From Campylobacterota bacterium (GTDB taxonomy: Bacteria; Campylobacterota; Campylobacteria; Campylobacterales; Sulfurovaceae): a stretch of 59,737 nucleotides of DNA. Position 1 is the stretch's first letter; each line of letters opens with the position of its first letter. This document shows positions 43,211-52,562 of this stretch, piece after piece. Below the pieces are notes generated by a model that saw only the letters and a list, made by a program, of their open reading frames with translations, did not search any database and had not been told where the DNA came from. Location of the stretch: the NCBI GenBank assembly GCA_003252535.1, contig QKDN01000069.1, positions 1-59,737 on the forward strand. The letters run 5' to 3'. A program made the position numbers and the translations under genes.

Positions 43211-43216
43211 AGTATA
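43211..43216 (-). promoter_or_regulatory. -10 box (TATACT) of the adhesin-pilin operon
   Basis: TATACT on the minus strand about 35 bases before the giant gene, in an AT-rich gap of 116 bp that contains nothing else recognisable. No consensus -35. Confidence 0.4.
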
Positions 43217-43293
43217 GGACTAATATGTTTTATATTCTCTTAAAGAATGAAGATAATCATCACCTTTTCATGACCCATCGGAAAAGATTTTGC

Positions 43294-45645
43294 CTAGAGG
43301 GCAACCCTCCATACCAGGCACACCTGTACGATCTCGATATCGCTCTGGCGCGGTTTGATCGTGAAGCTCTCTATATCGTTCTCACCCAGTACATACTCCC
43401 TGTCTATAGCGTCGATCTTCTCCTCGAGTTCGTACCCAAGCTCATCGATATCTTTCTGGATATCATCGACCCTGTTTTGCGCCCTGGATACCTCGCCCTT
43501 CTCCTTGATGACACCGGTACCTTTGCCCAGTGCAGTGGCGACCTTCGACGTGCTGGTCTTTTTGCCCATGAGCGCTCCGAATACCGCCATCCCTACGCTC
43601 AGGATCGTCTCGGTGCTCTTGTTCCTGACATCGGCCTCCTCTTTCTCCAGTCTCGTTCGGGCGGTTTCCAGCTTGTCCGAGAGAGCGGCCTCTTTTTTCT
43701 TATACTGCTCCTTGAGCTTCTCGATCGCCTCTTCTTTGCGTTCGTTGAGGATATCCTGCAAGCGTACCCTGAAGTCGCCGAGGCTCTCGCCTGGTTTTGA
43801 TTCGAGATTGAGCCGTGCCGACCTTGCGAGCTCTATCCTCTTTTCATTGTAGAGCATCTGCGCCAGGCTTTTGGCAGCTTTTTTGAGCCCTTTATCGGCA
43901 AGGATGAAGTCAGGCAGTTTGCTTCTCTTCGCCCCGGCGGGTGACTTTGAGACGAATCTCGCTATATCGTCCGCTTCCTCCCCGGCACTCTGCCATGCCA
44001 CATCGGTATCCTCTGGGTGCAGTACAAGTGACAGGGAAATATCCCGGTATTCATCGATCCCGCGCCTGGCATCATAGAAATGTACCTTTGCACGAGCTCC
44101 GAGTGTCGGGATGTATCGTGGCTCATCCATGAAGCTCGGCTCATAGCACTGCGGTGTCGATGCGGGGAGCACATCGACCGTGTCGTACTCACCGCCGTCG
44201 CCGATCACTTCTGCGATGGCCGGTGCCTCTGTTCCCGGGGTCTTCTTATCGCTCATGATCGCCTTGATCTCATCCTTCCTGAGCGGCCCTTTGAGATAGC
44301 TCATACACCATCTGGTAGTAAAGAGTCCTATCCCATCCTCATGCGCGCTCTTGAGGAGGAACGTACGCTTTTGCATACCGGAGAGGAGCTTCCTGATATC
44401 CTCTTTGGTATACCCCTCTCCCTCTCTGGTCTCAAGCCCGTCGATCACCCTGTCGATATCCTGCGGTGTCTGGAGCCTGCCGATGAACCATGTGCCGATA
44501 TTGGAGAGTCCCTTGTAGTCGAGATCGACCGGGTTCTGTGTGCTCAGCACCACACCCACCCCGTATGCCCGTGCCTGTTTGAGCAGCAGCAGCATCGGCT
44601 CTTTGCTCGGCGGGTTCTTCGTAGGAGGGAAGAAGCCGAATATCTCATCCATATAGAGGATCGCTTTGAGAGCGACCGTACCGCTCTGCTGGCGCATCCA
44701 TGCGATGAAACGGTTGAGGAGCAGTGTCACGAAGAACATCCGCTCCTCGTCGCTGAGATGGGCTATAGAGAAGATCGCTATCTTCGCCTTCCCCTCCTCA
44801 TCATAGAGAAGCTTCTGTATATCAAGGCTCTCCCCGTTCATCCATGAAGCGAAGCCGGGTGAGGCGATGACGGCGTTGAAGCCTGTTGCCAGTTTAAACC
44901 TCTCATCCTGCGGGAAGTAGCTCTCAAGCGGAAGTACACCGATCTTCGAGAAGGGGGGTGTGATGATCGCCGCGATGAGCGATGCGATATCGATGTTCTT
45001 CCCTTCGAGCCATGAGGATGCTATGATTTGTGAAAGGAGTATTGCCTCCCTGGAGTTGACCGGGTCGCCTGTGAAAGCGATGAGGGAGAGGAGGCTCGAG
45101 ACGGTCGCTTTGAGATAGGTACCAAAGGAGTCGCTGTCATCGATGATCTCGTGGGGCGGTGTATCGAGCGAAGCCATGATATTGATCGGTATACCGGCAC
45201 TGCTGCCCGGGGTATAGATGGTCTTTCCGACCTTTTTGAAGACTTCAAGACGCCCGCTGTCCTGATCCCAGCCTGCGAGCCCTTCCTGCCATTCTCCGGC
45301 GACCCTGGCAGCATATATAGCAGGCTCTTCACCTTTTGCAATGGCTTCGTCTTTGACCCACTCCTGATAAATATCCGGTGAGAAAGTCGGGTCGACCAGG
45401 GTGAGGTTGCCCATATCCCCTTTGGGATCGATCACGATAGCGGGGATGTTATCCATCGCCGCCTCTTCTATCAGCGAGATGCCGAGCCCCGTTTTGCCGC
45501 TGCCTGTCATACCGATGATGGCGGCATGGGTGGTGAAGTTCTTGTTCTTGAGCAGTGTGAGGTATTCGCTCACCTTGCCGCTCTCTTTGTCCACATCCCT
45601 CCCCAGATAGAAGAGCCCCAGCTTCTCATATATCTCTTTACTCAT
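43294..45645 (-). CDS. HerA/DUF87-type ATPase with C-terminal coiled coil
   Basis: 783 residues from MSKEIYEKLG, where GGAGGT lies 5-6 bases upstream; a Met 20 codons earlier is less well placed. AAA/FtsK-HerA-like motor: Walker A GMTGSGKTGLG near residue 45, DPKGDMGNL, Walker B KAILYMDEIFGFFPP, and the arginine-finger region VVLSTQNPVDLDYKGLSNIGTWFIGRLQT. The end is a long charged coiled coil (EKLKEQYKKKEAALSDKLETA) with a hydrophobic stretch ILSVGMAVFGALMG. HerA relatives move DNA; this class of DUF87 protein has no settled role. It follows the GspJ-like gene by 72 bases. Confidence 0.8.
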   Translation of the reverse strand: MSKEIYEKLGLFYLGRDVDKESGKVSEYLTLLKNKNFTTHAAIIGMTGSGKTGLGISLIEEAAMDNIPAIVIDPKGDMGNLTLVDPTFSPDIYQEWVKDEAIAKGEEPAIYAARVAGEWQEGLAGWDQDSGRLEVFKKVGKTIYTPGSSAGIPINIMASLDTPPHEIIDDSDSFGTYLKATVSSLLSLIAFTGDPVNSREAILLSQIIASSWLEGKNIDIASLIAAIITPPFSKIGVLPLESYFPQDERFKLATGFNAVIASPGFASWMNGESLDIQKLLYDEEGKAKIAIFSIAHLSDEERMFFVTLLLNRFIAWMRQQSGTVALKAILYMDEIFGFFPPTKNPPSKEPMLLLLKQARAYGVGVVLSTQNPVDLDYKGLSNIGTWFIGRLQTPQDIDRVIDGLETREGEGYTKEDIRKLLSGMQKRTFLLKSAHEDGIGLFTTRWCMSYLKGPLRKDEIKAIMSDKKTPGTEAPAIAEVIGDGGEYDTVDVLPASTPQCYEPSFMDEPRYIPTLGARAKVHFYDARRGIDEYRDISLSLVLHPEDTDVAWQSAGEEADDIARFVSKSPAGAKRSKLPDFILADKGLKKAAKSLAQMLYNEKRIELARSARLNLESKPGESLGDFRVRLQDILNERKEEAIEKLKEQYKKKEAALSDKLETARTRLEKEEADVRNKSTETILSVGMAVFGALMGKKTSTSKVATALGKGTGVIKEKGEVSRAQNRVDDIQKDIDELGYELEEKIDAIDREYVLGENDIESFTIKPRQSDIEIVQVCLVWRVAL

Positions 45646-45717
45646 GGATACCTCCGGATATTTTCTATCTGGATTGTATCGAACTCTTACTGAGGGGGAA
45701 TCCACTCAGTGGCAGAA

Positions 45718-46347
45718 CTACGCCGGAGGAAGCGGGGAGGAGGTGATAGGGCCTTTCGAAGGGATAACTGTGGTCGGGATCGGAGCACCGCTTTTCACCT
45801 TAGTATTATTCGGTGTCTTTTGCGGCTTTTGCTCTTCCGGTATCCCCTGTACCAGGAAGCTGATCGCCTCTTTCCCCTTTTGCCTGAGCACCACGAGGAT
45901 AGCATTTTTGCTTTTATAGACATGGAAGAGTTCGATATTTTTCATCACTCTGTCCACTGCCGTGCGCGCTTCGCTTTCGAGAGGTATCGTATACTCTCCC
46001 CCCTCGCTGCGCACGAGCATGTTGTCCTCTTTTGCTACGACCCAGCAGACCTTCGGCTGGGTCAGGCCGTAGAGCGAATTGGCGGTCTTCTCTATGCAGA
46101 GCCTGCCGAACTCCTCGTCCTCTATCACGATCTTGCCGCTGGCACCCGCAATGTCGAGATAGAGTGTCTCGATACTCTGCTTCTCCTCCTTGGCGCTTTT
46201 GAGGTAGGAGAAAAGCTGGGTGTTGGAAGCCCGCATCATATCGAGACTGTGGTAGAGTGCAAGGAGGACGAGGGTGAGGAGCGCGATGGCGATCAGCACT
46301 TCGATGAGGGTGAATCCCCTCCGTATCGCTCTCTTCGCCCCCTGCAT
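45718..46347 (-). CDS. GspJ-like minor pseudopilin
   Basis: 209 residues. Prepilin N-terminus RRGFTLIEVLIAIALLTLVLLALYH with G before F and Glu at +5. A globular region with two cysteines (RLCIEKTAN, KVCWVVA) and a Pro/Thr/Ser-rich tail. Position right after gspE and its size fit the J or I class of pseudopilin, but the exact class is inferred. Last gene of the minus-strand secretion operon. Confidence 0.7.
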   Translation of the reverse strand: MQGAKRAIRRGFTLIEVLIAIALLTLVLLALYHSLDMMRASNTQLFSYLKSAKEEKQSIETLYLDIAGASGKIVIEDEEFGRLCIEKTANSLYGLTQPKVCWVVAKEDNMLVRSEGGEYTIPLESEARTAVDRVMKNIELFHVYKSKNAILVVLRQKGKEAISFLVQGIPEEQKPQKTPNNTKVKSGAPIPTTVIPSKGPITSSPLPPA

Positions 46348-46350
46348 TGT

Positions 46351-47865
46351 TTACTTGTCCATGATACCGACGCGGAGGGCTTCCTGGTAGCTGGTCTTGC
46401 CGCTGATCATCATATCGCGCAGCTCGTCGGCGATGGTCTTCATCCCCTGCGCTTTCATCGCTTCCCTGATCTGGTGGTCGGTGAAATTGTTCTTGACCAT
46501 CTCCTTGACACTGTCGTCTATGACGAAGAGTTCCCCTACCGCCTGTCTCCCGCGGTACCCCGTGAAGTCGCAGTGTTTGCACCCGACATGTTCATAATAT
46601 GTGGCATTTTCGGGGAGTCCCAGGTCGTCCATCAGCATCCGCGAGTGCTTCACCTCCTGCTTGCAGTCGTCGCACAGGAGCCTCGCAAGTCTCTGGGCGA
46701 GTACCCCGAGCAGCGTCGAGGAGAGGAGGTAGTCGGCTATCCCCATATCCATGAGCCTGGTGAGCGACGAGGTAGCGTCGTTGGTGTGAAGCGTGGAGAG
46801 GAGGAGGTGCCCGGTGAGAGCTGACTGGAGGGCTATCGTCGCCGTCTCCTGGTCCCGTATCTCCCCTACCATGATGACATCGGGGTCCTGTCTGAGGATC
46901 GAGCGGAGCCCCGCTGCAAAGGTGAGCCCCACCTTGGAGTTGACCTGTATCTGGTTGACGTTCTCGGCGTTGTACTCGACGGGGTCCTCGACGGTGATGA
47001 TATTCTTGCTCGGAGTCGCGATGTGCTGCAAGAAGGCATGGAGTGTCGTCGACTTCCCCGAACCCGTCGGCCCGGTGACGAGGATCATTCCGTGCGAATG
47101 GTTGAGGAGCTTGTAGAACTGTACGGTCATCTCATGGGAGAAACCGAGCTCTTCGAGCGAAGGGATGTGCTCGCTCTGCATCAGTATCCTCATGACGACC
47201 CGCTCGCCGTAATAGGTCGGGAGTACCGAGACCCTCACGTCGATGCTCTTGCCGGAGATGGTGATCTGCGTCCTGCCGTCCTGCGGGACTCTCTTCTCGG
47301 AGATATCGAGGTTGGAGATGACCTTGATACGGTTGATCACGAGAGCGATAATGCTCTTCTCGAGATCGAGATGCTTCTTGAGCGCACCGTCGATACGGAG
47401 CCGTACTTCCCCTTTGCGCTCGCCTGTCTCGATATGGATATCACTCGCCCCTTTCTGGATCGCCTGGAAGAAGAGGGAGTTGACCAGTTTGATGATAGGT
47501 GCGGATGCTTCGCTCGAGAGGAGGTCCTGGGAGTTGCGGATGAACTCGAGCAGGTCCGATTCGACCTCGATGAGCTCGTCTCCGGCAGTCGCCGTCATAT
47601 CGCCGAACGACTCCTGGGTCTGTTTTTCACGGAACTTGTTGCGCAGTCTCTCGAAACTCTCGCCGTCGAGGAGGTACAGTGTGTATCCCAGCCCCAGTCT
47701 GGCAAGGTAGTTGAGCGAATCTACCAGCGTCTCCTTCTCTACGACCGCTGCCTTCTCACCGTCGATGAGGGAGAAGAGGAGCGAGTGCCTGATAGCGAGC
47801 TTGTGGTCGATACCCTCTTCCCAAAGCGGTTCGAGGTTCACATCATGAAGCTCCCGAATCTTCAT
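46351..47865 (-). CDS. gspE: Type II secretion ATPase GspE
   Basis: 504 residues. Cytoplasmic hexameric ATPase that powers pseudopilus assembly. Walker A GPTGSGKSTT near residue 260, Asp box VEDPVEYN, Walker B DPDVIMVGEIRDQET, His box LSTLHTNDATSSLTRL, and the zinc-binding tetracysteine loop (CDDCKQ ... CKHCDFTG). The N-terminal domain that docks on GspL is present. The ATG overlaps the gspD stop (TGATG). Confidence 0.95.
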   Translation of the reverse strand: MKIRELHDVNLEPLWEEGIDHKLAIRHSLLFSLIDGEKAAVVEKETLVDSLNYLARLGLGYTLYLLDGESFERLRNKFREKQTQESFGDMTATAGDELIEVESDLLEFIRNSQDLLSSEASAPIIKLVNSLFFQAIQKGASDIHIETGERKGEVRLRIDGALKKHLDLEKSIIALVINRIKVISNLDISEKRVPQDGRTQITISGKSIDVRVSVLPTYYGERVVMRILMQSEHIPSLEELGFSHEMTVQFYKLLNHSHGMILVTGPTGSGKSTTLHAFLQHIATPSKNIITVEDPVEYNAENVNQIQVNSKVGLTFAAGLRSILRQDPDVIMVGEIRDQETATIALQSALTGHLLLSTLHTNDATSSLTRLMDMGIADYLLSSTLLGVLAQRLARLLCDDCKQEVKHSRMLMDDLGLPENATYYEHVGCKHCDFTGYRGRQAVGELFVIDDSVKEMVKNNFTDHQIREAMKAQGMKTIADELRDMMISGKTSYQEALRVGIMDK

Positions 47866-49877
47866 CAGAAATCACCCAGTATCAGCATATCGTCCGACGT
47901 GCTCGTGCGGCTGCTTGCGGGGTGGCTTCCTGTCGTGGAAGATGAGCCGAAGAGTCTCGAGCCTTTTTTCTTGTTGAGCGCATCCTTGACATACTTGTTG
48001 AACCGCTGCTGCACATCTTCAAGCTCTGTCAGTACCTTCTTCAGCCTTTCAAGATCGCCGTTCTTCCTGACGATGAACGGGGTGAGATAGACCACGACGT
48101 TGATCTCGCCGGTGTAGTTGCTCTTGGACCTGAAGAGCTCGCCGAGGATCGGAATATCGCCGAGGATAGGAACGCTCACGACGCTCTGGCCGCCTGAGTT
48201 CTTGATCAGGCCGCCCAGGATGATCGTCTCGCCGTTGTTGACGATCGCATTGGTGAGGATCTTCCTCTTGGTAGTCGTCGGTCGGTCGGCATTGACGGTA
48301 GAGGTGGGAAGGACATCCTCGATGGTCGTCTCAACCTCGAGGGAGACCTTGTTGTTGCTGGAGAGTCTCGGCTTGACCTTGAGGGTGATACCGATATCTT
48401 CCCTGGAGTAGTTGTTGATGATATTCCCCTGAGCCTGGGTCGTCTGCTGCGCCTGGGTGAGGATCGACTGGGTCTTACCGACGTAGATCGAGGCCTCTTT
48501 GTTGTTGACACAGAGTATCGACGGTTCGCTGAGGATGTGCGCCGCGCCGTTCTCCTGCATCAGGTCGAGCTTGGCACCCATCGCGAACATCTCTTTGATC
48601 CCTGTATCGAATGAGAAGGTCTTCTCGGTAGTAGTGATCAGGTTGCCGTTCTGGTCATACTGTGTCGTATCCTGGTTGAGGAAGCTCAGGAGCGTATCGG
48701 AGATCATGAGTGATGAAGCACCGGAATTCGCTGCGAGCGTGAAGAGACCCTGGCTTGTGATCTTGCCCGACTCGAACCCGTATCTCAGACCCAGCTGCTT
48801 GGCAAGCTCGGTATTGATCTCAACGATCTTCGCCATGACGTATACCTGTGGAATAGCGACATCGAGCTTGGAAATCGTACTTTTGATATTTTTGATCTGG
48901 TCGCCGTCGGCAAGGACTACGAGGGCGTTGCGCTCGATATCGCTGACCACCATCGCCTTGGGAGCATCTTTGCCGTCCGCTGTTTTTTTTGTCGGATCGG
49001 AAGGGGTCATATTGTTCATCTGGCTCACCAGCTGCGAGATGATCTTCTGCATATCCTCGACATTGGAGTTTTTGAGCGGGATGACATACATCTGCTGTGT
49101 GAGGCTCTCACCTTTGACATCGAGTCTTTTGATATAGCTGATCATCTTGTTCATATTGGAGTTTTTCCCCACGAGGATGATCATGTTGGCAGCGTCATCC
49201 TTGAAGATATCGACCTGCTCGCTCTTCACACCGGCAGGGAAGAGGTTCTTTGCCATATTGGTAACGTTGGGGAAAACATCTTTGACACTGGAGTTCTTGA
49301 GCTTGACGAAAGCAGAGTTCTTGGCTCCCTTCTCTTCGATCGCGTTGATGATCTTCTCGATCGCCCTGATGGTGGTAGGGTTCGCAGAAACGGTCAGAAG
49401 GTTGTTGTCCTGGAACGAGATCGCCTCCGCGTTCTTGTGGAGAAGCGGCTTGATCTTGGCACGGATCACGGCGGCATTGGTGTTCTTGAGATTGAATACC
49501 ACGGTCTGGATCGACTCGCCGTCCTCGATATTGTCCGCGACCGAGAGACCCTCGCCGAGCGCTTCGTTGGACTTCATCACCTGGTAGTAGTCCCCTTTGT
49601 CGACAAGGGTCAGACCACTGTTAGCCAGGATCGAGTTGGCGAGTGTGATCAGCGAGCTCTTCTTGATCGGTGTCTGGGAGACGAAGTTGACCGTCCCTTT
49701 GAGATCGGATGTGATCAGGATGTTCTTCTGGGTGATCTTCCCTACCATCTCGATGAAGTCTTTGATATTGAGGTTGCGGAAATTCACATCCACACGCTCT
49801 TCACTGTCCCCTTCCGGCGCGCCGAAGGCTGTCGCCACGATCAGGATCAAACTCAAAAAAATCTTAGTTAACTGCAT
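47865..49877 (-). CDS. gspD: Type II secretion secretin GspD
   Basis: 670 residues. Signal peptide MQLTKIFLSLILIVATAFG. N0 domain (VNFRNLNIKDFIEMVGKITQKNILI), three N1-N3 repeats (VFNLKNTNAAVIRAKIKPLL, FVKLKNSSVKDVFPNV, VIPLKNSNVEDM), and a C-terminal secretin domain with ETTIEDVLPTS and VPILGDIPILGELFRSKS. It forms the outer-membrane channel. Overlaps gspC by 14 bases. Confidence 0.95.
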   Translation of the reverse strand: MQLTKIFLSLILIVATAFGAPEGDSEERVDVNFRNLNIKDFIEMVGKITQKNILITSDLKGTVNFVSQTPIKKSSLITLANSILANSGLTLVDKGDYYQVMKSNEALGEGLSVADNIEDGESIQTVVFNLKNTNAAVIRAKIKPLLHKNAEAISFQDNNLLTVSANPTTIRAIEKIINAIEEKGAKNSAFVKLKNSSVKDVFPNVTNMAKNLFPAGVKSEQVDIFKDDAANMIILVGKNSNMNKMISYIKRLDVKGESLTQQMYVIPLKNSNVEDMQKIISQLVSQMNNMTPSDPTKKTADGKDAPKAMVVSDIERNALVVLADGDQIKNIKSTISKLDVAIPQVYVMAKIVEINTELAKQLGLRYGFESGKITSQGLFTLAANSGASSLMISDTLLSFLNQDTTQYDQNGNLITTTEKTFSFDTGIKEMFAMGAKLDLMQENGAAHILSEPSILCVNNKEASIYVGKTQSILTQAQQTTQAQGNIINNYSREDIGITLKVKPRLSSNNKVSLEVETTIEDVLPTSTVNADRPTTTKRKILTNAIVNNGETIILGGLIKNSGGQSVVSVPILGDIPILGELFRSKSNYTGEINVVVYLTPFIVRKNGDLERLKKVLTELEDVQQRFNKYVKDALNKKKGSRLFGSSSTTGSHPASSRTSTSDDMLILGDF

Positions 49878-50706
49878 AGTCTAGCTCCATTGTTTCATCT
49901 CCTCTTTTGATTGTAATCGCTATATCTTCCATATTTTCCATCTCTTTATAGACTGCCATCGCTTTGTCCAGGCCATCGACCTTGATCCCGTTGACCGACT
50001 GGATGATATCCCCCCGTCGAAGCCCAAGTTTGGCAAAGTCACTGTCACGTTTGATAAAATTGACGCGGAATCCTACCGTCTGGCCGTTCTCTTTGGCCTC
50101 TCCGATACCGATATTCTTCCATATCTCATCCATGTTCTTCCTGTAATGGGTGAAGAGATTCCTGTCGACCGTCGTGATATCGTCTTCGGTACGGATATTC
50201 GTAGCCCCTTTGTTCGGGACGGCCACCGGCACAGGTTTAGCCTGACTGCTCTTGGGATAATTTACGCTGCTTGTCCCGTTAGTCTGGGCTTTGACGAGCT
50301 CTATGCGGTAGTTCTTCCCATCCTTGGTGAAGATCGCCTCCCGGGCGGTCGCATCTTCGAGACGGTACCCCTCGAACGTATCACCTTTCGAGAGCACCTT
50401 TGTCAGACTCCCCTGGAGGATCGTCACGACCACGATATCGCGCGAACGGTAGACTGCCAGAAGCTTGAGCGCATTGATATCCGTCGCTGGCACCTGTGTG
50501 ACAACGGGGGCTTGTTTGTCCTCTTTGATGACACTGAAGCCCGAAGTGATCGGAAGCGCCTGCGCTCTCGATATCTTGTTGTACTCCACGCCGCTCGAAT
50601 CAAAAAGGGCGAATGTCACACCGACCCAGACGATCTTGACGCCGAGCATCATCCCCAGTACGGGGATAGCCCTGCCGAGAACCTGCTCGCTAGAGGGCAG
50701 TTTCAT
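49864..50706 (-). CDS. GspC-like inner-membrane protein with PDZ domain
   Basis: 280 residues. One membrane helix near the N-terminus (PVLGMMLGVKIVWVGVTFALF), a homology-region-like part (LKLLAVYRSRDIVVVTILQGSLTKVLSKGDTF) that in GspC contacts the secretin, and a C-terminal PDZ domain (LGLRRGDIIQSVNGIKVDG). It couples the secretin to the inner-membrane platform and may select substrate. Sits between the GspN-like gene and gspD. Confidence 0.85.
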   Translation of the reverse strand: MKLPSSEQVLGRAIPVLGMMLGVKIVWVGVTFALFDSSGVEYNKISRAQALPITSGFSVIKEDKQAPVVTQVPATDINALKLLAVYRSRDIVVVTILQGSLTKVLSKGDTFEGYRLEDATAREAIFTKDGKNYRIELVKAQTNGTSSVNYPKSSQAKPVPVAVPNKGATNIRTEDDITTVDRNLFTHYRKNMDEIWKNIGIGEAKENGQTVGFRVNFIKRDSDFAKLGLRRGDIIQSVNGIKVDGLDKAMAVYKEMENMEDIAITIKRGDETMELDYAVN

Positions 50707-51223
50707 AGTACCATCCTTTTTCGTCTTTTTTCAGAAATCCCTTGAGTCTTTCGAACGCCTTCTCATTTCCGGGGACCGCCGCGATATCGACACGGGCTTT
50801 CATACCGTCAAGATCGATGAGTGATGTCGGCTCTATCAGGGCAAAAGGGCTCTGACCGTTCAGAGAGACCTTCTTCGGAGCCCAGACGGCATACTCTGCA
50901 CCTACCTGATCGACAGGAGCGGGTATCCACTCCCTTGCCATGGAGTTCACGGTGATCCCTCGGACCGTGACGCTGTTCCAGAGCAGGAGGGTGGTCACAC
51001 CGATCTCGTCTATGGTAGCTGCTTCTATCTTGTTGACATAGAGGGTGGGATGTTTGACCGTCAGTCCCAGAAGGCCCTCTTCGATCGCTTCACCGTGCAG
51101 GATGATGTCCTGTTTGGCAAGCTCCTCTTCGAGCATATAGTAGAGTTCTCTTTTGGGGGCGAAAACGATGATGGCGAGCCATGCAGCGATGATCCAGAAA
51201 AGTATCTTTTTTACCATTTGCAT
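50690..51223 (-). CDS. GspN-like secretion protein
   Basis: 177 residues. N-terminal membrane anchor (KKILFWIIAAWLAIIVFA), then a beta-rich periplasmic part (VKHPTLYVNKIEAATIDEIGVTTLLLW). Size and layout fit the poorly conserved GspN of type II systems; I have no motif that proves it. Overlaps both neighbours by a few bases; GGAG lies before the ATG. Confidence 0.6.
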   Translation of the reverse strand: MQMVKKILFWIIAAWLAIIVFAPKRELYYMLEEELAKQDIILHGEAIEEGLLGLTVKHPTLYVNKIEAATIDEIGVTTLLLWNSVTVRGITVNSMAREWIPAPVDQVGAEYAVWAPKKVSLNGQSPFALIEPTSLIDLDGMKARVDIAAVPGNEKAFERLKGFLKKDEKGWYYETAL

Positions 51224-51615
51224 GTGAACTCCATATCATAGTCTTTCTCTTTGCGCTTGATCGAAAGATCGACGATCGCTACAGCGCTGTTCTGGAGCTT
51301 TTTGAGCACCCCGTTCATCTCGGAGTGGTTCAGTCCGGCCAGTGAAGCGTTGAGTTTCTTCGCCTTGATCTCGAACGACCTGACCTTTGCTGCGGGGATG
51401 CCCCCTTTGATCTGCTTCATCTGGCTTTCGAGCTTGGGATTGCCCCATTGCTCCATAAGCGCGACGATCGTACTGATCTCTTCATAAGCTGCACCTGCTT
51501 CGCTCTTGGTCTCGGCGATCCTCCCGGCGACACTCTGCTTGTACCCGTATGTACCCAGCGCAAGGACGATGGCGAGGGTCAGCAGCAGTTCGTTCTGATA
51601 CTGTTTGAGGATCAT
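51211..51615 (-). CDS. GspM-like secretion protein
   Basis: 134 residues. Membrane helix at the start (NELLLTLAIVLALGTYGYKQ) and a periplasmic helical-then-sheet domain ending in VDLSIKRKEKDYDMEFTCKW. Layout fits GspM, which pairs with GspL. Inferred from position between GspL- and GspN-like genes. It overlaps the GspL-like stop (ATGA). Confidence 0.65.
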   Translation of the reverse strand: MILKQYQNELLLTLAIVLALGTYGYKQSVAGRIAETKSEAGAAYEEISTIVALMEQWGNPKLESQMKQIKGGIPAAKVRSFEIKAKKLNASLAGLNHSEMNGVLKKLQNSAVAIVDLSIKRKEKDYDMEFTCKW

Positions 51616-52562
51616 AGGGTTCCCTCCACTTTCAATACAAGCTCGTTGCCGTTCCTGTCCGTTTTGTACTTTTTCTTCTGTGCGGCTGCAAGGATCTGCT
51701 TCATGACCTGCTCATCCTTGCACAGGAACGAAGCGTTGAACTTTTTGTCGTCGAGCTTCAGGCTTTCCAGCTCCACTCCGTTACGCCCGAGCTTGGAGAG
51801 ATTCTTGAGCACATCGCGTTTGGCGCGCTCCTCTTTGTCGATCTTGTGGTAACGTTTGGAGATGTTCTCCCTGGCATAACCGCTCTGGAGGGCCGGGTTC
51901 TGTTCGAGGAGCTCATCGAGCGGCCTGCTGATATCGGCAAGCATCTTCTCGTAGCGTATCCCCTCGGCGAGCCACAGCAGGGCGAATACACCAATGATCG
52001 AGGCGATGATCACAGCGCTCCTGAAATCGACAAGAGCGTTTTTGCTGATATTGAATCCCACCCCGTCGTCGGGGATCAGGTTCTCGTCGAAACGGAGCGT
52101 ACCGACAGGCTCCTCGAATACTGCTGCGGGGAGGACAACGACGGTGTTTTCCATCACGGTGATCACTTCGTGCTCGCTCAGCCTCGACGGGTGTTCGAAA
52201 CGCTCCGAAGAGCGCTGGGCAAAATAGAGCTTCGTCACCTGCTCGCTCCCTATCCCCCTGCTCTCGATGAACTGCGCGATCTCGTACGGGTCATAGGCGA
52301 TGATCACCCATACCGTATCTTCACCGCTCTCTTCTTTATAGATATAATAGCTGTATTCCCTGGCATCGGGCAGAAGCTCTTCCATGATCGAAGGGGCGAG
52401 CTTTTTGACCTGGTAGAGGTACTTCACCGGCAGCTCCACCCGCTTGAGAGTGTAGAACTGAGGGGTTACCATGATCGCAACGGGGTTGCTGTAGCGGTAG
52501 TCGCGCATCGCTTTGTGTACGAGTACGATGTGCTTACTGCTTCCCATAAAATTCAAATCCAT
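51612..52562 (-). CDS. GspL-like secretion protein
   Basis: 316 residues. A cytoplasmic actin-like region (residues 1-170, KRVELPVKYLYQVKKLAPSI, DTVWVIIAYDPYEI), one membrane helix (AVIIASIIGVFALLWLAEGI), and a periplasmic helical part rich in Lys. GspL recruits the GspE ATPase. GAGAGG lies close to the ATG; it overlaps the GspK end by 29 bases. Confidence 0.75.
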   Translation of the reverse strand: MDLNFMGSSKHIVLVHKAMRDYRYSNPVAIMVTPQFYTLKRVELPVKYLYQVKKLAPSIMEELLPDAREYSYYIYKEESGEDTVWVIIAYDPYEIAQFIESRGIGSEQVTKLYFAQRSSERFEHPSRLSEHEVITVMENTVVVLPAAVFEEPVGTLRFDENLIPDDGVGFNISKNALVDFRSAVIIASIIGVFALLWLAEGIRYEKMLADISRPLDELLEQNPALQSGYARENISKRYHKIDKEERAKRDVLKNLSKLGRNGVELESLKLDDKKFNASFLCKDEQVMKQILAAAQKKKYKTDRNGNELVLKVEGTL

